Below, in pieces: positions 34,560-45,290 of a stretch of 64,000 nt of DNA (its first letter is position 1; each line of letters opens with the position of its first letter). The notes below the pieces were generated by a model that saw only the letters and a list, made by a program, of their open reading frames with translations, was not told where the DNA came from and searched no databases. A program made the translations under genes and the position numbers. This stretch comes from Ampelocalamus luodianensis (taxonomy: Eukaryota; Streptophyta; Magnoliopsida; Poales; Poaceae). The stretch spans positions 11,113,840-11,177,839 of the forward strand of contig CM070628.1 in NCBI GenBank assembly GCA_036346255.1, read 5' to 3'.

Positions 34560-36195
34560 CAAAGAGTTCATAAGATAACTGCTAATAATTTGCATAAAAT
34601 AGTTGCAAATAATGGTACAAAGAATTCTCATAATGTTCCCGTATTTTCTATGCATTTTTCATGATTTACTGCTATTTTCAATGATTAAAAGTAACATAAA
34701 TAACCACAGATAACCAAAACAGTAAATACAATATATAAATTGCATAAAAATAATAATAACAGAGTTAAACATGCTTCAAATGCTCAAAAGGATTCAAAAT
34801 TTGAATTCCTAAGGCCTTTTTCTACTGGAATTTGAATTTTCAGAGAATTCTGCAATTTTCAGGGGCTAAACCGTGAATTTTCAGTATTGAGAAAAATTTT
34901 CATGTAATTTTTTGATTTTCAGAGGGTTTTTCTTCAAAATTTCCTTATCCGCCAAAATTTCATCGTAATTTTACAATTTCGAGGGCCCTTTTGCAAGATT
35001 TTTGGATTTTCATTTTTTTCATTTCTCTACCACGAGATTTCTTGGGCCGGGCCCATTCGGCCCACTTCGGCCGGGTCAATAGGGGTGATGGAGGGCGTTT
35101 AGGGATCCCCCTTGCCCTATCCCCATCGTTGCAGCGGCGCAAGGGGCTCCCGCGAGGAGGCGGCTGGAGGACGGGGCATGCAGGCGGCCAACGGCGACTT
35201 GGCACGGAGGCACGACCGACGCGGTGTGGCGCGCTCGGTGTGGTGGCGCCTTCAAGCGCGCGACGGCGCGTCTGCGGGATGAGGCGGCGACGAGCGGCTT
35301 CGGGCCAACGTTGCGACGATGGTGTGTGACGCGGCAGAGGGCCATGCGAAGCAGCGGGCGACGTACGGGGGCGCAGTTGCTTGGCAGCGTGAACGTGCGG
35401 GTCGACGTGACGCGACGGCTTCGGGCCGGTTCGGTCAGGAGCGCGCAACGTGTAGGGCCAACGACGGCGTGGTTGTGCAGGGCCAATGGCGGCGCGGCTG
35501 TCCAAGGCTAACGATGGCGCTCCGCGGCGGGGGGCGATGGCGCGCGCGGCGAGGTCGACCGGCGGTGGTGCTCCGTCTTTGGGCGATGGTGGCGCGGTCG
35601 TGCGAGGTTGCGTCGGCCGATTTTTTCTTTGCTTCGTGCGACAGTGCATGGACAAGTGGGCACGGCTGGACGGCTTCAGCCCGATGACATGCACGTGCGA
35701 CTGCGTACGGGCAGCGTGACGGCCGCACGGGTGGCGTGGTGGCACGATTGCATGCAGGTGGCATGGGACGCGGCCACGTGCGGGCGCTGGTGTCGTTTTT
35801 TGTTTTTCTCTTGATCCATGAATAGTGTAATCAACAATCCCTTCTTTCAACCAATCATCCGATCGGCATTGTACCGGCGACTACAAGTCGGCTTGCGGAG
35901 ATTAGAGGAAATTTGCACGGCCGCATGTGGGCGTCGTTTTTCATTTTCTGTGTTCATGTAATCTACCATCTACGGTACAATCGACATCTGCTTATTCATG
36001 CAACCAACCGATCGTCTTGGCCGACGACTTTAAGTCAGCTCGCGGTAGATTAGAGCGAATTTGCAATGTAGGAAAACAATCTAGAAAGCCAAATTTGCGG
36101 AATTGAAAGCGATCTAGAAAAGTGATTCGATCTACGAGAGATGCTTCGACGATTACCTCTTCAATCCATAGAGCGTAGTCGTGCTAATAATATAT
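34560..36195 (-). other. Copia 5' untranslated leader with a GC-rich insert
   Basis: Between gag and the 5' LTR are about 1.6 kb. The part 34560-34960 is AT-rich. The part 34960-35850 is GC-rich and carries a 296-codon open frame on the minus strand, rich in Arg, Pro, Ala and His, with no recognisable domain. The part 35850-36195 is AT-rich with a duplicated motif around TACCGGCGACTACAAGTCGG and GGCCGACGACTTTAAGTCAG. A leader this long is unusual for Copia. I cannot say whether the frame is translated. Confidence 0.5.
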
Positions 36196-36432
36196 TGAGA
36201 AACCATCACTAGCCAGTCCAGTCCGATCAGATGCTCGTAGGGGAATCACACAAAACAATGCAAGAACAATATTAGATTGAACACAGAGATATGGAGGACT
36301 TTTTTCTTCTCTTTATTTCTCTTCTCAAAAGCACGTACAATGGTTGGGAGTCCCATCCTATATATAGTCTACCGGTGATGAGGAGCCCACCATAGGCCAT
36401 ACCTGTAAGGCCTGGGCACAGGTTTCCTAACA
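36196..36432 (-). repeat. 5' LTR of the Copia element
   Basis: 237 bp, TGAGAAACC to CCTAACA, matching the split left LTR at 22170-22297 plus 27113-27195. The minus strand starts TGTTAGGAAACC. Confidence 0.85.
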
Positions 36433-36849
36433 TAGTGTACACTTGTGTAGTTTGGCTCGTTTAGAGTTGTTGTCCAATCGAGTATCGGATGAGTGAACCC
36501 AGGGGATCTACAAATTTCCAAGTGTACAAATGAAGATATTTTAGCAAGGACGGTCCGTGCGTGCGTAGACAATTCAACACCGTACTATATCATGTTGCGA
36601 TTGACGAGCAGCTCGATCGGACCCAACTCGCCTATCGATGATCGATCACACATACGCACCATCGCCACCATCGCACTCGCACGTCGAGTTTTAATTGCAC
36701 GTTCGCACCAAGCACACCCTGCCACTGGACCATGCCAAGCTGGCAAGTTGCCAGCCAGTTCAGCTCGTTCGTGCCGAATTAACTGGTGTCCGCGGCTGTG
36801 CGCACATTAGCGGCTATCATCAAGTTATCCGCTAAAATGACATCGTAGC
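36433..36849. other. No gene recognised
   Basis: Mixed-composition spacer between the Copia LTR and a MITE-like element. Open frames are short and without motifs. Confidence 0.4.
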
Positions 36850-37165
36850 ATGACAAAATAGCAAAAATAACCTTCTCATAAGCAAAATGACAAAAATAAT
36901 ACCGGTTCTGTGCTCAAATGCCACGGTAGGAGGACCTACCACGCCCTTGATGCACTGTAAGCCACGTGGCGAGCTCCCGTTCAGCGGCAACTGGCCTGCC
37001 TCGCCCCCACCATGCAACAGGTGGCCTGCCGTGCGATGGGGGGCGCAGAAGGAGGGATCCAGGCGGTGGGCACGTGACAAGGGGCACATGTCACATGTTG
37101 ACACATCTGTAGTGTTTTTTTGCACTTTCTCTCACGATGAAGGCTATTTTTGCTATTTCATTGTG
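36850..37165. mobile_element. MITE-like element, family member 1
   Basis: Arms around ATGACAAAATAGCAAAAATA (36850) and its inverse GGCTATTTTTGCTATTTCAT (37142-37161) enclose about 270 bp. A related copy lies at 50345-50690: both share the AAAATAG-type left arm, GCCACGTGGC/GACACGTGGC in the middle and AAGGCTATTTTTGCT at the right. No open frame of note. Confidence 0.5.
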
Positions 37166-37531
37166 CAACGGTACCAATTAAGCCAAAAACTCACCCTCAT
37201 CATGCGACCTCACCCCCAAGGCCCCAACCGTGTCCACCCGTTCGGGGCAAAACCGTGTGTCGGTGCTCCACGATCAGCACCCATGCGGGCTAACGGGCAT
37301 CACGACTGAGCGCGCCTACGTTTCGGTTGCCACGCTTCGGCGTTTGGCGGGAAGTGCGGAAGCAAGTGCGCACGCTCGCGGATGAGGCCACGAAACTGTT
37401 ACATTTCGGGGGAGAAAACATACGGGGTTGAGGTAGAAGGAAAATGCTCTGCGGATGACGAACGTGCCACCCGCCCCCTCCTCCTCCGACTTAGGTCACC
37501 CCAGTGTGCCTCTGACTCGCCGGTCGCCCCT
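37166..37531. other. No gene recognised
   Basis: GC-rich spacer just before the solo LTR. No motif is recognised in its short frames. Confidence 0.35.
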
Positions 37532-40500
37532 TGGTCGGACCCGGGAGTCACACTCCCAAATCCTCTGTGTATTCAACACTAGCCCCTGGAACAAATATGG
37601 TAGTATCCATAAATTGCACAACTTTATTAATAAATATCAGAGTTTATTACAGGAAAGGCTTACGAGCCAACAATAAAGAACACATCAAAAGATGAGTAGT
37701 AGTAGTAGTAGAGCCCAGCTAATCTGCTATAGGCAATCAACTGGGGAAGCGACCTATCATCAAGATCCACACCGGTAGCGAAGTCCTTCTCCTCTAAATA
37801 ATATTTTATTAAGCAATACTTAGCACAAAAAATGTACTCCACAAGTTACACCTATAATAGAGTTAATGCATACATGGAAATTATTAAAGGAGGGCTTGTA
37901 GGGTTATTTGTGCAAAAGCAATATTTGACATTTTAAATACAATACTAAGTTTAGAAGCTCAAGTTTTACAATATCTAAAATCAAAATTTATTTTTATTCA
38001 TCAATTCTTGAGTGTAGGATAAACCTTCATATACAAATGGTGAAGGACTAACCCCCTTACACCAGGCTTTCTGCCCAAATTTTCCATATGGAATAAATAT
38101 CTATGAAATCATTTTTATCGAATCATTTTTGAAACAAAATCATAGTCTAATTTGCGAAAGGCTTTGCTCAGCATGTTCATGACCGTGGACACAGCTATTC
38201 GAATAGTTTTACACTCTGCAGAGGTTGTACAACTTTACCCACAATGGATAATCGACTTATAATATCTGCTTCACACACTTCCATAGGTGTGCAACGAAGT
38301 GATTATCAAAAGGCATTTACAATGCCACGCTCTAACATTAACCCGCCCGATGAGCTTAACCCCAAGTCATGAACGTCATTTGCTATCGACCCAGAGCTCA
38401 CCGTTGTGGGGGAAACCTGCCTGGACATGGACGTTTGTTACCATCGCCTAGAGCAAGCCCCAACAAATATGGACATCATTTATCATTGTCTGCACAAACC
38501 TAAAAACAGCCTACAGGCATAATGCTAGAATGTTGCAAATTATTTAGCCTAGTTTGTCCCACTCCAGACTTGTAGTAGTACGGAAGGGCTTTACAATCTG
38601 CAGCTCGTAGACCGGTCCTTAATTGACTGGGTGACTTGCAAAACAATCCCTGGGTCTCAGCCATTCCTGAGAAGAGCCCATGCATAAACTTGCACCCACC
38701 AACTTTCCATTTCACCCGAGTCTAAATCAATTTTTCATTTTATTTTGCTTTTGAAAATTATTTGCAAAACTCCCATGGCATACCAATGCCATAGACTCAT
38801 TTTTAAACAATATTTGAATTTTCGGATAAAATTCCCCAAATAAAATATTTTTGGTCTAAGCATTTACTAAGCATAATTTCAAACATGTTCTAGTTCATAC
38901 TAGTGTACCAATTAGATTTTTACTAAGGTATCAAAGAATGGCTAATTCAATAACAAGATTGGCTATATAATGGAATTGGGAATAACTATAAAGATTAAAA
39001 CAGGAATTTAAATTACTTGAATATAAATAAGCATGCAATATAATTTAAAACAGAAATTAAATAATTTAAAATAATAGGATAAAATATGATCAAGTGATAT
39101 AACTTGCCTTGCTCAATTAATTGTTGTTCTCAAACGGTGTCAAAATCTGACTTTCCGAAGTCGTCGAAATCTATACGTGAAAATAAGCTAAATTCAAATA
39201 AACTCCAAATGAAATAGCTTTAGTATAGATGGCTAGATCTTGATTTTAGATGAATTTATGAATTTGAATCGTTGAATTCGGAGCTTGTGTGAAGGAGAAC
39301 GAGTCCTTGGAAAATTAAAGTTCACATGAAATGATGAAATTAGAATTTCTGGAATAACTGATTTATTTTTCTGAAGGAAAAGGGAATTGCCACGCAAGCA
39401 ACCATGCGTGCGTGGACGTGGCAACATATGGTGGTCACGTGGGCAAAATGGTCAGATGGCGATGAGGTGGTGATGATGTGGCACCACGTGGCGGGCGGCG
39501 CACAGGCGGCGGCGATTTTGGCGAACCGCAGCGATACGGTGGCCGGCGAGGGTACCGACGGAGAGAAGGGAGAACAGGGATGATGGTTCTCACCTCGGCG
39601 ATGGTGGAGCGCGCAAGGCTCGCCGACGGCGCGGTGCGGCCCATGGCGGTGCGGCGGTTCCAACGATGAAAAGGAGAGCACCACGTAGAATGCGGAGTCA
39701 CGACACCGGTGGTCGAGACGTTGTTGTTGGAACTTGTTCAACAGCGACACAAATCATGGAGGAAGGAGCTTCAACCGATGAGGACCAAGCTTCGACTTCA
39801 GCTAGTAGAAGAGAGGAGGGGATGAAAATAGGGGAATGAGATGAGGGAGAGAAGGCGAACTTGGTGCTCAACTTAACGGCGGAGTGGCGTGCACGGGTGA
39901 CCGGCAGTGAGGAGAGAGGCGACGGTGCAAGATGGGCTCACAGCGGCGCGGCGCTCCGGCGGCGTTCCAACGAAATGGAGGGAAGCACTACATAGAACGT
40001 GCGAAGGTGAAGTCGATGATGTGGTCAATGGTGGTGGGGCTCCACTATAGGTGGTGCAATCGGGCGATGAAGTGTGTTTCGGCTGGCGACAGAAAAATGG
40101 TGATTGCAGCGAGAGGAGAGGAAGAGGGGAGGGGAAACTCTGGGGATGGAATGAGGGAGAGAAGGGGCTCCTGGGGCTCTCCTTCTATAGGGGCGAAGGT
40201 GGACCGGATGAGGAGATCGATGCAGCGTGGACAGCAGTGGCATGACGCGTTCCAGCGAAACAGGCGCGCGAAATTGGGGGATAAGGCCGGAAATGTGGGA
40301 GGTGTGATGCGGGGGATTGGTTGCCAGCAATTTCGCGAGGAAAATGGAAGGAAATCATGGGCTTTGAAGAGCTCGAGCCGGCGCTCATGGCGGCTGTGCG
40401 TTCGGTCATTTTCGGGACAGAGAGTGAGCAGCGCCAGAGGAAGAAGAGAGATAAAGAAAAAAAGAAAAGAGGGAAAAAGAAACAAAGGGAAAAGAAGAAA

Positions 40501-41206
40501 AAAGGAAAAGGGGAAAAAGGGAGAATGAAAAGAAAAAATTTTCGGCCAAGAATAGAAATTGAAATGAAATTCTAAGATTTTCATTTCGGGGAAAATTCAA
40601 ATATAAATTTGAATTTTGAAACTCGGCTGAGATTTGAATTTGAGATAAATTCAAAACAAGAATTTGAATCCAGAATTGGCCGCAAAAAATTGATTTTGGA
40701 ACAAGGATTTGAATTGAGACACTCAGAATTTGGATTTTGATTTGATATACAGGATTTGATTTTTGAATTTCAGAAAAAGCAATAAATCAAATAGACTTTT
40801 AGAAAATAACAAATAGAGTTCAAAAATTCTAGAAAATTCACAGAATTTCCTTGAATTATTTTGAACTTAATAAATTAAATTCCAACTTAAAGTTGGCTTT
40901 TATTTTTGCACATATATTTTTTTTTTGGAAAATAGGAAAAGCCTTTTTAAAACCCAAAAAATTCAATAAATTAATTAAAATTTCCTTTTAAACTTTAAAT
41001 CCAATAAAAACCCAAATGACTCAATAAATTTTCTTTTTGACTTTTAAAAGCTAGGAAATTAAATAATTAATTTTTATTATTTCATTTTAACCAAGAAAAC
41101 TCTTTTAAATTTAAGAAAATCAAGAAAACTATTTTATACTCATAAAATCTAATAAAATAATAATTTTATTATTTTTATTTTTAGTAACGGAACTTGGGAT
41201 GTTACA
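37532..41206 (-). mobile_element. Gypsy (Tekay/Del-type chromovirus family) solo LTR
   Basis: It begins TGGTCGGACCCGGG at 37532 and ends GGGATGTTACA at 41206. It resembles the LTR at 57342-60617 in the start (GTCG-ACCCGGGAG), in CTCTGTGT-TTCAA, the GCTATTCGAATAG block, the ACACACTTCCATAGG block, and the end region with TTGGCTTTTA. The second LTR is attached to a chromovirus pol, which gives the family. A GC-rich zone (39400-40260) lies inside and produces only shadow frames. No perfect 5-bp duplication is seen (CCCCT against CTTCT). Confidence 0.75.
40431..40540 (+). repeat. Near-homopurine tract inside the solo LTR
   Basis: About 110 bp of almost only A and G on the plus strand, including repeated GGGAAAAAG and AAGAAAAA motifs. 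Such tracts can adopt triplex structure. The Lys/Arg-rich reading frames across it are a composition artefact. Confidence 0.7.
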
Positions 41207-42151
41207 CTTCTGCCTCCGACTCGTCGCCCCCCCCGACGCCCTCCTCCTCCTCCATCGCCCCTGAGTGCCCTCCTCCTTTGACTCCGGCCTCCCCCGTGCA
41301 CCTTCGTCGTGCCGCCGAGCGCCCGCCCGGCCGCCACGTGTGTCGTACCACGTACAACAATTCTATCGTTATGTGTAATAGTAGGTCTCGAGGTAGAATT
41401 AGGGGAGGATTTGGAAGCAGGAGGCTGGGATTAGAGAAACAGACGTGGGGGAGAATGTAATAGATGGGGAATAGAGTGTGTCTGTTGATTATCAAATTAC
41501 ATACCCAATTCTCCTCACAGCTCTCTACTTATACTCACACACGCTTACATCTGGCCTTGGGCCTGGTTCATGGCATAACCCAGTCTTCGGCCTGGTATAG
41601 AGTGTTGGGCCGCCGGTTTCGTTTCTCGGTCCGCACGCCAACTCGCTGATCACTTCCCTCTCCCTTGCTCCTCCGGGCTGCGCCCGCCACCGAGGCCGCA
41701 GAAGGTGCCGTCACAGGGACACACTACCAGCATACGACGGTGTGAACTGATCACCGCGCGCGTCGGTGGCTCGCCGCACGCACGCTCGTGCCTCAGCGCA
41801 CCGACTACACCCTACACAGACGACTGGGCGCGTGCCGCGCGGGGGCTGATCTGCGTCACGCGGGTTGTCTCCCCACCGCACGCCGTGCAACGACGCCACA
41901 ATAGGGCCTTGGAAGTTGGAAGCCAGGATTTTAGCTTGGTCAGAAGCACTGGAGCAGCATGATGTTTTGTTCGGCTTCTAATCTAAATTGAAAAGTTTTG
42001 CATCTGTGGAAGGCTGGACTCTGGAAGCCTCCACTTCCTGTTTTTATAAGGCTCAAAAGTATAACCAAATACTCACCAAGTGGGGTATCGGTTAATTGTT
42101 AGACACTACCTTCCATATAAAATATCTGATAAGGTATTAATTTTTATCAAG
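41207..42151. other. Intergenic; possible short Copia-like LTR remnant
   Basis: No gene is recognised. The minus strand of 41480-41610 looks promoter-like (GAGTATAAGTAGAGAGC, then ATCAACA), as in a small Copia LTR, but I could not define its ends. The flanks at 37505-37530 and 41212-41235 resemble each other (GCCTCTGACTCG and GCCTCCGACTCG). Confidence 0.3.
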
Positions 42152-42224
42152 GTGTCGTGGTGTAGTTGGTTATTACCGTCAGTTTAACACACTAAAGGTC
42201 TCCGGTTCGAGTCCGGGCGACGCC
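42152..42224 (+). tRNA. trnV-AAC: tRNA-Val (anticodon AAC)
   Basis: The acceptor arms GGTGTCG and CGACGCC pair over seven positions with one G-U. The A box reads TGGTGTAGTTGG and the B box GGTTCGAGTCC. The anticodon loop TTAACAC gives AAC (Val). The anticodon stem TCAGT/ACTAA has one C-A mismatch, where the usual plant sequence has a C-G pair. A T-run at 42226-42230 can end RNA polymerase III transcription. It is nuclear type, with no encoded CCA beyond the first bases. The mismatch and the changed loop base may mean a decaying copy. Confidence 0.85.
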
Positions 42225-42230
42225 ATTTTT

Positions 42231-43130
42231 GTTGTATTTCCTCCCCCCCACCCCCCCTAAACGCTAAGTTAAAATCAAAATTTGTTGCTGTTTTGCCACC
42301 TTCGGTGAGCAAAAAGGCCCCAAACCAACATTACACACAAGATTATTCGTAAGGCAACAAAGTACAGTTTAACTTTTGAAGACTTAGATCAACGTTATAT
42401 GTAGTACATAAATGTCAAGCATACTGCACACTAAGTAAATCAGTGCAGTTGGATAAAAAAAAAGTAAGGGAGGTAATTATATGCTCTCCTAAATAGTGAA
42501 TTGCACAAATATTAAAGCAACAATCAAGGGAGGATTGAGGCCTTGCCCTTTGATTGGCACTTTAAGATTTGTGCAAAACTACAGGAGTGGAGAGCATGAA
42601 AGCACTACTCAAAAAAATAAACCATGCGTGTAGGTATTCATATGGTACCATTTCCATCTATTTCCATTTTAAAAAAACTGGCATCCATTAACATATACTC
42701 GCACTATATAAGTATAAATAAAGCATAACAAACCAATGGTACAAAATTATTCAGCCGGGAACAAATGTACTCGATAGAATGACTTGGGCCAATAAGCTTT
42801 CTTAATAAGTTATATAGGTCATAAGTTCATATAGCCACAGGTACATAGTTTGCAGTTTTGCACGAATGATGCTTATAGCAAGAGCGACGACACAATACAC
42901 CGCATTCTTTTTAACAAAGACGATACACCACTACAAGTTTAGTGAAGATCCAAGAAAGCGGAATACTTCATCATGCAGACATAAGGATGTCAACTCAGGT
43001 TAAACTGATTTCGCTTCTAATATGCATGGGATTATTCCATTCTTGGTATCTCCATAACACATCTTCTCTACTAAGCTGCAACTGCATCCACTTATGCAGA
43101 CCATCATGGGTGGTCTTCTCACGTACGTCC
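42231..43130 (-). other. Intergenic and 3' untranslated region of the MADS gene
   Basis: AT-rich, no other gene. The part nearest 43130 should hold the MADS 3' UTR. I see no certain poly(A) signal. Confidence 0.4.
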
Positions 43131-45258
43131 TTACTTCCAAGGTAACCTGCAGGGCGAAAAGTTCACAGAACTATCAATGACATCTCAGCATTGGCACATT
43201 CAACAGTATATAAAGAAAAGAATGATGTGAGGAGATAGTTCTCTTGGTAATCAGAACACCCTTACAGGTGGATTCCGAGAAAAAAGAACACCCCTACAGG
43301 TGGACATATCACATTCAAAGTATGAGCTCTTCAAACATAACAAAGCTAAACTTATGTAATTGATCGATCTCAATCCACCAGATCAAATGTAAAAAGTACA
43401 CTTTTCTCATATTCTGATCGCGTATTGGGGAACATGACAAATGGGCAAGGATCAAAACGATAAGATTAAAATCTGCAATAATTTAGCAGAATTTGAATTA
43501 GCTTCCAAGAAAGTAAGCAATCGTTTTGGAAGAAACTCACCCTAGTTTCAGGGATATATCAGAACCGTCATCATTGTCCTGCGAGCTTCCCGAATGCAAT
43601 GCAGTCATCACAGATTCAGATGACTGTCCATCTTCGGTGAGAAGATTTTCAGTATCAGCAACCACTAACATGCCGGCCGTTGGCACCTGAGGCATCTGCA
43701 TCCAAGCACATTAACATAATATAAATGTGTATTAAGCCACGCCCAATATAGAGAAACAAGAGGGGCGTTTAAGTGCAGCCACTACGAATGCATTTACGAT
43801 TTTATTACTTGGTTTCTCAAGCGCATATTCTGCTCTGCCAGCTGTGTGCCCTACAAGAAAACGAAAATTGCATCATGGAATGCTCCTCGTGTAGTAGTAT
43901 ATCTCCTGTATTCTCGATCTAAACGAATAACATTTGTGGTGAAGGATTCATTTCTTATATAATTAAATAAAAAATAAAAAAACCACACAAAAAGCTTCCT
44001 ACACCGAAGATCTACACACAAATATGAGGTATGAGGAATTGCTTATAAGTTATAACATTTCCATGCAATATGGGCACTAACATTCCCCATGTATAACACA
44101 AGTTCTACTTTGACTCCACCAGTCTATTTATACCTCTTGTGTATAGCATACTAGCATCTGCATGCCAGTGTAAGAACAACCTAAATCCATACCAAAAAGT
44201 TGGCTCATGAGATCCCATCACCCCGAAAATTGAATCACATTCTACTATTGCGATAGACCCATATCTACTACGTACATAGCATATTCATATCAACATCCAT
44301 CTCTCTACGTCCTACAAGGGCATGTCTCACTATCAATCTCTAATAGGTCCTACTGAACATTCTTCACCTAGTTCCTCCTCCCTGTCTGCTTCCATTAGCA
44401 ATAATCCATGTGGCATCGTATTGAGGTCACTTGGGAGCTAGCAACAATATTACGTACCCAGACTCGCGACATTGGCTTAGCTATGCTCATACATAACGGA
44501 TTCATTCCAAATTGTTTCATTCCTCCTTAGCTTCTTTAACGTTAGGCAATACTTCCAATCCTTAATTTTGCTACACCAATTCACACCGGTAACCATCCAC
44601 AAAACCCATTTGCACTCAATTACATATTCTTTCTCAAAATGCTTCCAAAATAAAGTTTATAGAATATTTAAAAAGAACAAATCAACAAACTAAGAAATAC
44701 TCCAAAGAAGCCCCTTAAATTTGTATCTTCTGCGGTGAATGCCACTAATATAAGTTGCTACTATTGTGTAATATACAGGGTTCACAAAAGCAATGGAGTT
44801 TATCCATTCCTCACCTTTTGTTGGAGTTCACTGATTTGTTGCATGAATTGGCAGTCCTGCAGAAATATATGTTGCGTGAAACATTTGTGCCTGCCAACGC
44901 ATATGAAGCTGAAGGAGAACACAAAGGAAGGTCACCCTACCTTTGTAGAAAGCACCCTCTGCAGTCCTGCTTCAAGATTCTTTTCCATCTGCTGCAGTTC
45001 CTCCACGCTCAACCCCTCAAGCTCCTCGCCTCTCATCTGTCTATAATATAGAATAGTGACATTAATTGTTAGCATTATGGTTACTTTTTTGTAAACAAGT
45101 TTTTAATTAATCGCATAATTAAAATCAAGATGGAACAAACATAACCTAAGTTGAAGACTTGCTTCTGCGAGTTGTTCATTCAAACTGCTATACTTGCTGT
45201 GCTCTAACTGAAAAGACGACACAACTGCCAATATTAGCATATAAATTAAGAACAATGC

Positions 45259-45290
<32 letters not shown>

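Larger units (their letters stand above)
22170..36432 (-). mobile_element. Ty1/Copia retrotransposon (minus-sense), with two nested LTR insertions
   Basis: The right LTR (36196-36432) and a left LTR split into 22170-22297 and 27113-27195 share TGAGAAACCATC, GGGGAATCA, ACAATG, GATGAGGAGCCCACCA and GTTTCCTAACA. A polypurine tract (minus strand CCCAAGGGAGG) directly precedes the minus-sense 3' LTR at 27196-27206. The interior carries gag, protease, integrase, RT and RNase H in the Copia order, all on the minus strand and all interrupted by stops or frameshifts. I did not find a clean target duplication or a clear Met-tRNA primer site. Confidence 0.88.

Noticed and set aside
34960..35850. A host gene encoding an Arg/Pro-rich protein
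   Set aside because: No domain, no splice structure and location in a Copia leader; kept only as an observation.
40045..40584. 179-codon minus frame rich in Phe/Ser/Leu
   Set aside because: It reads the complement of a homopurine tract in an LTR.
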